Positions 30,225 to 39,562 of a stretch of 64,000 bases of DNA are shown here, piece by piece; position 1 is the first letter of the stretch, and every line of letters starts with the position of its first letter. The notes beneath the pieces are model-generated. The model was not told the origin of the DNA and did not search any database. It worked only from the letters and a program-made list of their open reading frames with translations. The stretch comes from Candidatus Alistipes stercoravium (lineage in GTDB: Bacteria; Bacteroidota; Bacteroidia; Bacteroidales; Rikenellaceae), in assembly GCA_019119615.1 (NCBI GenBank), contig DWWQ01000035.1:1-64000 (forward strand), read 5' to 3'. Made by a program: the position numbers and the translations under genes.

Positions 30225-33062
30225 TTAGAATCGCAGATATACATTCAGATAATAGTTCGTACCCAGCATATAGAAGTACTTCGAGTCGAAACGGCTGTAA
30301 CGCGTCTCTCCGTTGCTGGCCCGCACACGGTTCATACGCATCTGCTCGTAACCGCCCGTGCGGATATCCTGGTTGTTGAGAATGTTCTTCACCTCGAGGC
30401 TGAAGCCCAGCATGTACTGGCCGATATACCAGTTCTTGCCGACGCTCGCACTCAACGTGTAGTAGTCGCCGAAGCACTCCTGGGCACGGACCGCCTTGAT
30501 TCCCTGAATCGCCGCAACCTGCTGCTCGGTCGTCGAGGTCGAACTCGACAGAATGTTCGTATAGTACTCGATAGCCTTCGCCGTGCGGTACATCGGGTTC
30601 ATCGAAAGGTAGAGCTTGTCGTAGTAGTTGAAGTTCACCGAAGCGAACCAGTTCCGCGGTCCCCGATAATCCAGACCGACATTGAGTGCCGTCTGAGGCG
30701 TGCTCTCCACATGGAAACCGTCCCAGGTTACCTTGTCGCGCAACACGATCTTATCGACATTGTCCACCGTCTGCACGAAATTCGGGTTCGACGTATAGGT
30801 GTAGTCGCCCAGGCTCAACGCGCCGACTACCGACAGGCCGTTCCAAATGGGTACCGACACGGCAGCCTCCAGACCGTAGTGGCGCTTGTCGATGCCGCTC
30901 ATGGCGAAGTTCGTGAACGAACTGCGCGTATCGTCGTAGAACGAAATGACCTTCGACTGGTCCGTGATCGTCGTATAGTAACCCGACACACGCGCCTTGA
31001 TATAAGGCAGGTTGAGATTATAGGTCAGATCCACGCCGAAGATCTTCTCGGCCTTCAGGCCCGGAGTCGTCGTGTTGCGCGTACGCGGCGACACGAAAGC
31101 CGTGGCGAATTTCGGAGCCTGCTGCATCACGGCGATGTTCGCCTCGAGCGAGTGGGCACGCGAGAACTTGTAACCGAAGTTGCCCTTGGCCGTGTAGGTC
31201 AGGTACTCGAGCTTCTTCGAATCGCCCTTCGAGTTGTCGGGGAAGAGCCCCTTGCGCCACAGTCCCTCACGGTGCATCGTCGAATAGCCCAGCTCTCCGG
31301 CAACAGCCATCGAGAAGCCGCCCTTGCGCCACGAATAGAGCGCCCAGGCATTGCCCTCGAGCAGGTGCGCCCGGTAGTTGTAGCTGAACTTGTCGCCTTC
31401 ACGGGCAATGCGGGCATGGCCCGTAGCCTCGTAGTAGTCCAGATCGTTCTGCGCGGCCGTCGTACTCGACATGTCGCGCTCGGCGAACTTGTCGATATCG
31501 TACCAGTAGTCGCCGCCCATGAGGTCCTTGATCTCGTCGTAATACCAGGTGCGGTTCACGCGCAGGTTCACACCGCCGAGGACGCGCATGTTGTGGCGCA
31601 TCTCATGCTGGATGCTGGCGGCGAAGTTGTAGTCGAGCTGGTCCGTATGGCGCTCCTCGAGGATGTAGTTCGAACGGTAATGCGTACCCGCATACTCCTC
31701 GAGACCCGGCATGTTCTTCAACTCGGTGTCGATATACTTGTTCTTGCTGTAGAAATCATCGAAATCGAGCATACCTGTCCAGGTTGCAGCGCGCTCGAGG
31801 TACTTCTGCATGTCGAAGAAGAAGGTCTGATCGGAACTCTCGCCCGGAATGTACTGACCGAAAGCGTACGAAGGCAGATAGCGGTAGTAGTCGCCGCGGG
31901 GATCCGGACCGCCGTTCCATGTCAGCGCCGAGTAGCCGTTCTTACCGAAACGCAGCGACGTGGCGGCATTCAGGCGCGTACGCTCCGACATGTCCCAGGT
32001 ATAGGTCAGCATTGCAATCGGCTCGTGCATGTCGCGTACGCGCGAGTTGCGCAGCTTGCCGGCCTGGTAACCCACATTGGGGTTGTAGTAGTTGTTGCCG
32101 AAGAGGCCGTAAGCCTCGTCGGTCGAAGCCTGCTGCGCTCCGCGCTCCGTAGGCGACGCCATGATCGTCAGACCCAGACGGTGGTTGTCGCCGAAGAGTT
32201 TCTCGGCCGAAGCAAAGTAGGAGTAGGCATTGTAGTAAACACCGTCCACATAGCCGTTGCTGCCCTGGCGCGTACCGAACGAGAAGGCATACGACCAGCC
32301 GTTGTCCAGCTGTCCCGAAGCATAGGAAACCATTGCACGGAAACGGTAGAGCTGGTTGGCATTCGAAACGCTCACACGGAAGCCCTTGCGCATCTGCGAG
32401 GCCCGCGCGTTGATGTTCGTCATGCCGCCGATACCGCCCACACCGTAATCCATCATCTCAAGGCCCGAGATGTTCTCCTGGTTGCGGGTGGCGTCGTTCA
32501 GACCGCTCCACAACGACCAGGGACCATAACCCGTCATGGCATCGTTGAAACGGATGCCGTTGAGCATGATGTCCGAATACTGCGCATCGAGACCGCGGAC
32601 GTTGAAACGCATCTCACTGAAGCGGTACGAGGCGATATTGCTGAAAAGATCCTTCGACGAGGAGAGCTTGCCGGGAAGCGCCTGCATGTCCGAATCGGTT
32701 TCGTTGTCCGACTCGACAAAGACGGCGCCATCGACCGTATTGAACGCTCCGAGCGGCGAAATGACCACCGACTTGACATCCTGGATGAAATCGTTGCTCA
32801 CGCGGACCATCAGTTCGAGATCTTCATACTCGGGAGTCGAGAACTGGACCATATACTGACCTGCCGGCAGATTCTCAAAAAGGAAGCGGCCCTCCCGGTC
32901 CGTCGTGGCCGTAAGACCCAGCGACTCGACGGTTACCTTCACGTCGCTCACGGCCGCACGTCCGTTGCGCGAAACGACCTTGCCGCGGATACCGCCATCC
33001 TGCGCATAGGCAGTGGCCGTTGCGGCAACGAGCATCAGAAATAGGAAAAGTTTTTGTTTCAT
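30225..33062 (-). CDS. TonB-dependent receptor with carboxypeptidase-like N-domain
   Basis: 945 residues. Signal peptide MKQKLFLFLMLVAATATAYA. Residues about 23-105 form the carboxypeptidase-regulatory-like domain (GIRGKVVSRNGRAAVSDVKV); the plug follows (about 120-230, MRFNVRGLDAQYSDIMLNGI), then a 22-strand barrel ending LGTNYYLNVYLRF with the terminal Phe. It imports a ligand across the outer membrane using TonB energy. It lacks a SusD neighbour; the adjoining partners are nucleases and DUF5689 lipoproteins. It is the fourth gene of the operon, 11 bp after the EEP gene. Confidence 0.93.
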   Translation of the reverse strand: MKQKLFLFLMLVAATATAYAQDGGIRGKVVSRNGRAAVSDVKVTVESLGLTATTDREGRFLFENLPAGQYMVQFSTPEYEDLELMVRVSNDFIQDVKSVVISPLGAFNTVDGAVFVESDNETDSDMQALPGKLSSSKDLFSNIASYRFSEMRFNVRGLDAQYSDIMLNGIRFNDAMTGYGPWSLWSGLNDATRNQENISGLEMMDYGVGGIGGMTNINARASQMRKGFRVSVSNANQLYRFRAMVSYASGQLDNGWSYAFSFGTRQGSNGYVDGVYYNAYSYFASAEKLFGDNHRLGLTIMASPTERGAQQASTDEAYGLFGNNYYNPNVGYQAGKLRNSRVRDMHEPIAMLTYTWDMSERTRLNAATSLRFGKNGYSALTWNGGPDPRGDYYRYLPSYAFGQYIPGESSDQTFFFDMQKYLERAATWTGMLDFDDFYSKNKYIDTELKNMPGLEEYAGTHYRSNYILEERHTDQLDYNFAASIQHEMRHNMRVLGGVNLRVNRTWYYDEIKDLMGGDYWYDIDKFAERDMSSTTAAQNDLDYYEATGHARIAREGDKFSYNYRAHLLEGNAWALYSWRKGGFSMAVAGELGYSTMHREGLWRKGLFPDNSKGDSKKLEYLTYTAKGNFGYKFSRAHSLEANIAVMQQAPKFATAFVSPRTRNTTTPGLKAEKIFGVDLTYNLNLPYIKARVSGYYTTITDQSKVISFYDDTRSSFTNFAMSGIDKRHYGLEAAVSVPIWNGLSVVGALSLGDYTYTSNPNFVQTVDNVDKIVLRDKVTWDGFHVESTPQTALNVGLDYRGPRNWFASVNFNYYDKLYLSMNPMYRTAKAIEYYTNILSSSTSTTEQQVAAIQGIKAVRAQECFGDYYTLSASVGKNWYIGQYMLGFSLEVKNILNNQDIRTGGYEQMRMNRVRASNGETRYSRFDSKYFYMLGTNYYLNVYLRF

Positions 33063-33073
33063 ATACTCGAATG

Positions 33074-34105
33074 TTATTTTGCAATGTAGATATAGACGGG
33101 AAGGTGGTCGCTGAAACCGCCCTGGAAGTTGTTGCCCACGAACGTGCGCAGCGGATAACCCTTGTACTGGCCCTCCTTCTGAATCATGTAGGGACGGCGG
33201 AAGATACCTCCGTAGAACTTCGTGTCGCCGACCTTCTGGATCTTCAGCTCACCGGTGGAACCCGTGGCCAGATTCTCCGAAACGATGATGTTGTCAAATA
33301 GATTCCAGTCGTCGCGGTAAGCCAACGAACCGTAACCGGCCTTCAACATGGCAATGAAGGGGTTGAACATGTCGCCAAAGGCCACCTCATCGAGTTTGCC
33401 CTTTGCACCGAGACCCTCGACAATGCTCCGGTCCGTGGCATCGTCGTTCAGGTCGCCCATGACGACCACCTTCGTGGCGGGATTGGCCTGCTGAACCGAG
33501 TCGATCAACTCGCGAACCCGCGTGGCGGCAGCCATACGCTTCGGCTCCGAGGCGGCCTGACCGCCCAGACGCGAAGGCCAGTGGCAAACGACAAAATAGA
33601 ACGGCTCTCCCTCGATCGTACCCCACATCGTTACGAAATCACGCGTGAGGAAATCGGGATTGTCGGGCATGTGGAACGGTACGGCCGCACTGCCCTCCAG
33701 CTTGAAAACGTCGGGACGGTAGTAGAAGCCCACATCGACACCGCGCAAATCGGGCGAATCGAAGTGCACGATGCGGTAGTTGCCCTTCGCGAGTTTCGGC
33801 GTGGCGATCACATCCTCCATCACCGAACGGTTCTCGATCTCCGAAACACCGATCACGATCGGGAAATCCTGATCGACCGAGGCGATATCGAACAGCACCC
33901 GTTCGAGATTGCCGATCTTTTTGTTGTACTTGTACGAGTTCCACTTCTTCGGACCCTCGGGCGTGAACTCCGTGTCGTTCACACCGGGATCGTTGATCGT
34001 GTCGAAGAGGTTCTCGAAGTTGTAGAAGACCACTTTGTAGGGCTTCTGCGCAAAGCCTGCCGCAAGCAAGACGGCAAACAGTCCTGTCAAAAGAATTTTC
34101 TTCAT
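33074..34105 (-). CDS. Exported endonuclease/exonuclease/phosphatase-fold protein
   Basis: 343 residues with signal peptide MKKILLTGLFAVLLAAGFAQ. The EEP fold shows its catalytic signatures in order: YNFENLFD, GVSEIENRSV (metal-binding Glu), VVCHWPSR (catalytic His), VVMGDLNDD (Asp/Asn pair) and the final FSDHLPVYIYI (Asp-His). EEP enzymes cut phosphodiester bonds in DNA, RNA or phospholipids. In this operon, next to a DNA/RNA nuclease and a TonB receptor, digestion of nucleic acid in the periplasm or at the surface is the likely job. Confidence 0.9.
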   Translation of the reverse strand: MKKILLTGLFAVLLAAGFAQKPYKVVFYNFENLFDTINDPGVNDTEFTPEGPKKWNSYKYNKKIGNLERVLFDIASVDQDFPIVIGVSEIENRSVMEDVIATPKLAKGNYRIVHFDSPDLRGVDVGFYYRPDVFKLEGSAAVPFHMPDNPDFLTRDFVTMWGTIEGEPFYFVVCHWPSRLGGQAASEPKRMAAATRVRELIDSVQQANPATKVVVMGDLNDDATDRSIVEGLGAKGKLDEVAFGDMFNPFIAMLKAGYGSLAYRDDWNLFDNIIVSENLATGSTGELKIQKVGDTKFYGGIFRRPYMIQKEGQYKGYPLRTFVGNNFQGGFSDHLPVYIYIAK

Positions 34106-34137
34106 ATATGGTTTCGATTAAAATTGTTCCCGAATCC

Positions 34138-35385
34138 TTACAATCCCGGCCAGTCCGAATAATCCATCCGGCTCTTGACGGTCTCGGCAACCTCCGGATC
34201 GAGGTTGCGGAAGAAAGTGAAGCCCGTCAGCTCCTCGATCTCGCGGACCGTGCAGGCCGCCTCGCGGAGCGACATTCCGGCCCCCGCCGTATCGTTGGTG
34301 AAGAGGAAGCCGATGGCCTTCAGCTCGTCGGCGCCGAACTCCGAAATCTGTCGGTTCTCGTTGCTCCGCTGCCGCAGCATCACCTTCCAGCAATGCGACG
34401 GCACGGCAATCGGCCCGTTCTGGTTGTCGATCGTCTTGTCCGTGGCGAAATGCGTTCCCGTTACGACATAGAGCGTATCGTAATTGATGAACTTTCCGTC
34501 GATTTTCTGACGGTCCGGCCCCCACTCGCGCTCCTTGCCCTCGAGTGTGCCCCAGATACCCTGGTTGAAGCGGCTCGCCTGCGGCATCATGTTCGTGGCA
34601 TAGAAAGTCATCTCGTTCGTCGCATCGTTGTTATAACGCGTGGCAGAAGCCAGCATGTGTCCCCGGTCATAGCCGTAAGACCCGTACCCCTTGAGAATAT
34701 ACTGCTGGTATTCGCGGGGGATGGCGGGCGGCTGATTGTTCGGATCGTACGACCAGGCATCCGTACGGCCGCCCGAAGGCGTCGTGTAGCAATAATGCAC
34801 CGGATAGGCCACCCAGCGCGAAACGTGCTTCTCGCAGTCGTAACAGATCGAATAGTTCCGCTTGTAGCCGCCCGTAACGTATTCGGTCGTCGTCAGCGTC
34901 GTATAATAGGTCTTGTAGATAAAATCTGAATTCTCCAGGTAGAACGGCTGCTCGCCCCACGAACGTTCGTAGTCGTAGGTGATGGTCGAACCCGACGAGC
35001 GCTGCGTCATCGTGAACGACGCGGCATAACCGTCGGAAAAGGTCAGGTCGATACGGGCCGTACGATCCTCGCCCGTACGATTCTGATCCATATAGAGATA
35101 GACGGGATCGCCCGCCTCTCCGCGCATTTCTGTTACCTGTTCATTGAGTGCGAACGAGCACCACACCTCCTCGCCCTGATCGGCGATAACGGCCGCATAG
35201 GTTACACCCCGCGACCCCTGGGTCGTGATGCAGTTCGTCGTTGTCGAATAGTTCACGGTCTCTGCCACGATCGAAGCAAGCGTCTCCTTCGAATCTCCGT
35301 TGTCATCGTCGTTGCATCCCGCAAACAACAGAAGCATGTGCGCTGCAAGCAGCAACATACTCATCGTCCTAATTTTCAATGTCAT
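34138..35385 (-). CDS. DNA/RNA non-specific endonuclease, surface lipoprotein
   Basis: 415 residues. Lipobox LLFAGC with Cys-24. Residues about 35-130 are BACON-like (beta-rich, ending ASFTMTQRSSG). The nuclease domain occupies about 140-410: YDRGHMLASA carries the DRGH motif with catalytic His-243, and NEMTFYATNMMPQ holds the conserved Asn residues for the metal site. This is the NucA/EndoG fold, which cleaves single- and double-stranded DNA and RNA. As a lipoprotein it probably acts at the cell surface or periplasm, supplying fragments for the receptor encoded two genes downstream. Confidence 0.93.
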   Translation of the reverse strand: MTLKIRTMSMLLLAAHMLLLFAGCNDDDNGDSKETLASIVAETVNYSTTTNCITTQGSRGVTYAAVIADQGEEVWCSFALNEQVTEMRGEAGDPVYLYMDQNRTGEDRTARIDLTFSDGYAASFTMTQRSSGSTITYDYERSWGEQPFYLENSDFIYKTYYTTLTTTEYVTGGYKRNYSICYDCEKHVSRWVAYPVHYCYTTPSGGRTDAWSYDPNNQPPAIPREYQQYILKGYGSYGYDRGHMLASATRYNNDATNEMTFYATNMMPQASRFNQGIWGTLEGKEREWGPDRQKIDGKFINYDTLYVVTGTHFATDKTIDNQNGPIAVPSHCWKVMLRQRSNENRQISEFGADELKAIGFLFTNDTAGAGMSLREAACTVREIEELTGFTFFRNLDPEVAETVKSRMDYSDWPGL

Positions 35386-35425
35386 CTAATATATTCCTGA
35401 TCTTCAGGCTCGTAGTTTTCAAAGA

Positions 35426-35471
35426 AACCAAACTCTTGGTGGGGACTGCGCCCCGCCAAGAGTGGTTTCAA
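35426..35471 (-). other. Strong intra-operon hairpin
   Basis: On the minus strand GAAACCACTCTTGGCGGGG, CGCA loop region, and GTCCCCACCAAGAGTTTGGTTTC form a 46-nt stem-loop between the first and second genes of the operon, followed by TTTGAAAAC rather than a long T run. It is suited to partial termination or to 3'-end protection of the first gene's mRNA. Confidence 0.65.
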
Positions 35472-35498
35472 ATAAGTTTGTTGGTTCTCAAAATTCAA

Positions 35499-37934
35499 CT
35501 AAAACAGCTGAACACCGCAAACGAGTGCACGGCCATTCGAGTTTCCTTCTGTAGCGAAGTTCTCCGAAGTCGAGAACGAAATCGTCGATTCTGCCGTAAG
35601 GCCGGAGATCGATACCGTATAGTAATCGTTATCACCAAGCCCCTGCAGAGTATACGGAGCGTTGCCCGATGCACCATCGTTAGCATTCAGCTCGAACGTC
35701 GAAGTTCCGTTGATCGTACCGCCATTGTTTACCTTAATGTAGAGCGTAGCTTTCTTGCCCTTCCATGCTACGGCATAGAAACCGAGCGTCTTGTCGCCCG
35801 TTACGCCTACGGCAGACGACTCAAAGACACCGGACTTGCTGCCTGTACCCAGCTTGAATCCGCTTGCAGCCTCACCGTTGGCCGTAGTCTCGTCGCCCAG
35901 ACTGCCGGGATTCGAAGTCGTGCTGCCGTCGGAAATGAATTGAGCCATGGACTCGAAGCCGTTGGACGTCGAGCCGCCTACTCCGTTCTGCTTCAGATCC
36001 ACCGAAGCCAGCGTCTCACCATTGACCTTGGCGACGAGCGTTGCCGTATAGGCGGCATCCGTCGTATTGTCTCCTACAGCCTTGACAACCACGGTCTCAC
36101 CGCTCTTCTCGGCGGTAAACTTGTCGGCATTCGTACCCTCGACAACAAACTCAACGGCCGAAGCCTCCACGTTCGTTACCGTATAGGTAAGCGTCTGCGG
36201 CTCGGGATTCGAGGCGGCAAAGGTGGTCGGCTGCGTGGTGAAGGTTACGATCGGAGTCGAGGAATCGGGCGTAAGCTTGGTAGCCACAACCGTGAAATAG
36301 CGGCCACCGCCGTTCTTCGAACCGTTATTAACAAAGTAGCCCTCTACGGTAACCATCTGACCGTCATAAGAACCGGCATTCAGATCAGCGTTCGGTCCGG
36401 AGATCGATCCCGTATAGCTGGTCTCGAACGGGAACTCGATATTGTAGTAATTTCCGGAAACGGAGAGCGTACCCGTCATCTTGACATAGGTAACCACGGG
36501 CTTCTCCATCAGGCCGCCGATGTTCGACTCCGTAATCTCCGTAGGATTCGGATACTCCACCGTAGTCGTTCCGGTCTTCGTAACCGTTGCGCCTTCCGCA
36601 AACTGGAAAGCATCGCCATAAGAGGTTACGCTTCCGGATACCGATACGACATCACCTACTGCGGGAATGTTCTCGGCTCCGTACCCCAGGTACACCAGGA
36701 TCGAAGCGGTCTCATCCGACATGACGAATCCACCCGTATAGGTAGCAACCACGGTTGCTGCCTCAATCTCATACTGTCCGGTAGCGGTGATCTGCGCAAT
36801 GGTCGTCTTCTCCGGCTCCGGAGTCTCTACCGTAAACAGGTCATCGGTCATGCCGGCCAGGTCGTCGGCATTGCGCGGCGAGATGTTGCCGGCGTTGTTG
36901 TTGAGCGATACGCAGCCCTTGATATAACCGGCCTTGGCGGGAATCTCGACCGTGCTGGCCCAATCCTTCGAATAGCTGTTGAACGAGAGCAGGAAGGTCG
37001 AACCGTCCTTCGTCTCGAAGGTCTGGTTGGCATAGCCCGACGATACGTTGTAGTACTTCTCGCCGCGGATCGACTCCACGGGCTGCGAGTATACCTTCAC
37101 ATACTGCGACTGGTAGTCGATCAGCTTCGAAGGATCCGATACCTCGATGGCCTCGGGCGTATTGTCGTTCGTATCCAGAATCTCGATCTCGGGATCGGCA
37201 TTCGTAAACTGAACCTGGTAGGTGCCGTAGTAGGACTGTGCCGTACCGCCCTTCAGATCGAACGATACGATCGAACCGCGCGTCAGGTTATAGTCCGTAC
37301 CGCTGTTGCCCACATAACCCTTGAAACGGATCATCAGACCGGCACCCGGCTCCGTCGTGTTGTCGGTTACCATGATCTGGTGGTTGTTGATGTTGTTGCC
37401 GACATAGTCCGATACGACAATACCCGTCAGTACCAGCGACTCGGTAATCTCCTTACCCGTCTGCTCGAAGGTGAGCTGATCGCGTACGGACTTCACGTTG
37501 GTCGTAACCTCCGTCGTGCCGCCCTCATTCTGTTTTACAAGGATCGAAGCCGTCTTCGTTACGGGGATACCCTCCACAAAGCCTACTGCCGTCAGCGTCA
37601 GCGTAGCCTGGCGATCGGCCGTAGCCTGCCCCAGCGTGAAGGAAATCTGCGTCGTACCCGTCTTGCCGTTCATCGGCGAGGGAGTACACCAGGTAGCGTC
37701 CGACTCGTTCTCGAACGAAAGTTCCCAATCGCCCTTGGCTACTACCTCGACAGTCTGCTCGAGTTTTCCGCCGGCAAGCGATCCGGCAATGGTGGTCGAG
37801 GTACCGCCATCGACGGTGATCTCGGGAATACCCTTATAGCCGCCGTCTTCCGTGTCGTCGTCCGAGCATGCGGTGAAGGCGGCGAGCACCATCATCGAGC
37901 CGAGCAACGTTTTCCAGAAATTCATCTTTTTCAT
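35499..37934 (-). CDS. Large surface lipoprotein with BACON and DUF5689 domains
   Basis: 811 residues. Lipobox LAAFTAC, Cys-23. BACON-like Ig domain about 50-140 (VEVVAKGDWELSFENESDATWC), DUF5689 about 145-370 (LTGIVVSDYVGNNINNHQIMV), a further OB-like block about 375-540 (QITATGQYEIEAATVVATYTGG), another Ig-like domain about 550-650, and a C-terminal jelly-roll-like domain about 650-811 (YTVSISGLTAESTISFSTSE). No catalytic motif is seen, so a binding role at the surface is likely. It is the first and presumably most abundant gene product of the operon, since a hairpin follows it. Confidence 0.78.
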   Translation of the reverse strand: MKKMNFWKTLLGSMMVLAAFTACSDDDTEDGGYKGIPEITVDGGTSTTIAGSLAGGKLEQTVEVVAKGDWELSFENESDATWCTPSPMNGKTGTTQISFTLGQATADRQATLTLTAVGFVEGIPVTKTASILVKQNEGGTTEVTTNVKSVRDQLTFEQTGKEITESLVLTGIVVSDYVGNNINNHQIMVTDNTTEPGAGLMIRFKGYVGNSGTDYNLTRGSIVSFDLKGGTAQSYYGTYQVQFTNADPEIEILDTNDNTPEAIEVSDPSKLIDYQSQYVKVYSQPVESIRGEKYYNVSSGYANQTFETKDGSTFLLSFNSYSKDWASTVEIPAKAGYIKGCVSLNNNAGNISPRNADDLAGMTDDLFTVETPEPEKTTIAQITATGQYEIEAATVVATYTGGFVMSDETASILVYLGYGAENIPAVGDVVSVSGSVTSYGDAFQFAEGATVTKTGTTTVEYPNPTEITESNIGGLMEKPVVTYVKMTGTLSVSGNYYNIEFPFETSYTGSISGPNADLNAGSYDGQMVTVEGYFVNNGSKNGGGRYFTVVATKLTPDSSTPIVTFTTQPTTFAASNPEPQTLTYTVTNVEASAVEFVVEGTNADKFTAEKSGETVVVKAVGDNTTDAAYTATLVAKVNGETLASVDLKQNGVGGSTSNGFESMAQFISDGSTTSNPGSLGDETTANGEAASGFKLGTGSKSGVFESSAVGVTGDKTLGFYAVAWKGKKATLYIKVNNGGTINGTSTFELNANDGASGNAPYTLQGLGDNDYYTVSISGLTAESTISFSTSENFATEGNSNGRALVCGVQLF

Positions 37935-38005
37935 AGAAATTAAAATTAGTTAAGAAAGAGTGTTCTATAATATTAAATTGTTACAAAATTACAATATTTC
38001 AGGTT

Positions 38006-38013
38006 CAAAGTTA
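38006..38013 (-). promoter_or_regulatory. -7 element of the nuclease/TonB operon
   Basis: TAACTTTG on the minus strand, leaving an AT-rich leader of about 70 nt before the ATG at 37934. The leader is unusually AT-rich compared with the surroundings. Confidence 0.55.
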
Positions 38014-38137
38014 TAGTTAAAATCCGAATCTGCAATATCTGTTACGCAAAATTCACACCGATCGGGCAAATATTACGGGGCCAAAAGCCCGGACACGCCT
38101 TGCGGACATGCTCCGGGCAACAGACAAGCCCTCCGGA

Positions 38138-38602
38138 TCAACGGATCCGGTCGGCGGAACGGACGAGCATCTCGTCGCGGAAAATGGCCCGCACGGCCAG
38201 GAAGGTGAAAAACAGCGCCACGATCGGCAGGGCGATCGCAGGCTTGAACCCCTGGTTGTGGAGCGCCAGCTCGGAGAAGACCCGACGGCTCAAAAAGTAG
38301 TAGATCGCCTCCATGATCACGGTTCCGACAAGGAACACCATCTCAACCACGCACAGGCGGATCTGAAGCAGCCGGCGACGGTAGAGGAAAATCGGCAGAA
38401 GCGGCAGAGCGGCCGACAGGACAATGAGAATGCCCAGATAGACCGTAGACTGGGCGATGCTTCCGTCGGCACTCTGCAACGAAAAGGCGTACAGATTGAA
38501 TGCACCCGCCTCGCTGGCGAACCAGGCAAGGGGCACGAACAGCATCACGACAAGCAATGCCGCGACAATCAACAGGTAAAGGGTCTGAATACGTTGTATC
38601 AT
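38138..38602 (-). CDS. DUF4293 membrane protein
   Basis: 154 residues beginning MIQRIQTLYLLIVAALLVVM, the hallmark of DUF4293, with four predicted membrane helices (about 8-25, 48-68, 75-95, 110-135). Function unknown. Its ATG directly abuts the stop of the glycosyltransferase gene, so it is the last gene of the tsaC operon. Confidence 0.88.
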   Translation of the reverse strand: MIQRIQTLYLLIVAALLVVMLFVPLAWFASEAGAFNLYAFSLQSADGSIAQSTVYLGILIVLSAALPLLPIFLYRRRLLQIRLCVVEMVFLVGTVIMEAIYYFLSRRVFSELALHNQGFKPAIALPIVALFFTFLAVRAIFRDEMLVRSADRIR

Positions 38603-39562
38603 TTAATCCAGCGTTTTATCGATAAGGTATTTGTTGCGGTCCGAAGAGCCGCGGTTGATCAGTTCGCCGAGGAAACCCGCCAGGAAAAGCTGTACGCCGA
38701 GGATCACGGCAAGGATCGCCAGGTAGAAGAGCGGCTGGTCCGTTACGGCGCGCAGCGGCAGGCCGTGCGCCTGTTTCCAGAGTTTGCCCGCAATGACCCA
38801 GACGGTCGTAAATCCACCGACAAGGAACATCAGCGTGCCGAGGCTGCCGAAGAAATACATCGGCGACCGGCCGAAATGGGACATGAAAAGCACGGTAATC
38901 AGGTCCAGATAACCCTTGACCATGCGCTCCAGGCCGAATTTCGAATGGCCGTATTTGCGGGCGCGGTGCTCGACAACCTTCTCGCCGATACGGCGGAAGC
39001 CGGCCTGACGCGCCAGAACCGGAATGAACCGGTGCATCTCGCCGTAGACCTCGATCGACTTGACCACCTTCAGGCGGTAGGCCTTCAGGCCGCAGTTGAA
39101 GTCGTGGAGACGGATGCCCGTGGCAACCCGCGCCGTCCAGTTGAAAAACTTGCTCGGCCAGCGCTTGCCGATGGGGTCGTAGCGTTTCTTCTTCCAGCCC
39201 GAGACCAGGTCGTAGCCCTCCTCGAGGATCATGCGGCGCATCTCGGGAATCTCGTCCGGGGAGTCCTGCAAATCGGCGTCCATCGTAATGACCACCTCGC
39301 CCCCGGCAGCGGCAAAACCGCAGTACAACGCGGCCGACTTGCCGTAGTTGCGCGAGAAACGGATGCCACGCAAGGCCGGATAGGCAGTTTTGAGCCGTTC
39401 GATCTCCTCCCAGGAGCCGTCCGACGATCCATCATCGACCAGAATCGCCTCGTAGGTGAGCGCATGCGCCCGCATCACACGGTCGATCCAGGCGATCAGC
39501 TCGGAAAGCGACTCCGCCTCGTTGTAGAGCGGAACGACGACCGATATGTCCAGTTTACTCAT
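38603..39562 (-). CDS. Family 2 glycosyltransferase with membrane anchor
   Basis: 319 residues from MSKLDISVVV. GT2 N-domain with VVPLYNEAESLSELI, DDGSSDGSWEEI and the DxD-like ITMDADLQDSPD. The C-terminal part has two membrane helices (about 230-260, 265-295), as in DPM1/GtrB-like transferases that make polyprenyl-phosphate sugars. The first codons overlap the end of the DUF4199 gene by 8 bp. The longer frame starting at 39637 would overlap that gene far more and is rejected. Confidence 0.9.
   Translation of the reverse strand: MSKLDISVVVPLYNEAESLSELIAWIDRVMRAHALTYEAILVDDGSSDGSWEEIERLKTAYPALRGIRFSRNYGKSAALYCGFAAAGGEVVITMDADLQDSPDEIPEMRRMILEEGYDLVSGWKKKRYDPIGKRWPSKFFNWTARVATGIRLHDFNCGLKAYRLKVVKSIEVYGEMHRFIPVLARQAGFRRIGEKVVEHRARKYGHSKFGLERMVKGYLDLITVLFMSHFGRSPMYFFGSLGTLMFLVGGFTTVWVIAGKLWKQAHGLPLRAVTDQPLFYLAILAVILGVQLFLAGFLGELINRGSSDRNKYLIDKTLD

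Noticed and set aside
30205..33074. A SusD gene as partner of the TonB receptor
   Set aside because: Neither neighbour has the SusD helical TPR-like fold features; the gene after the receptor is a DUF5689 lipoprotein.
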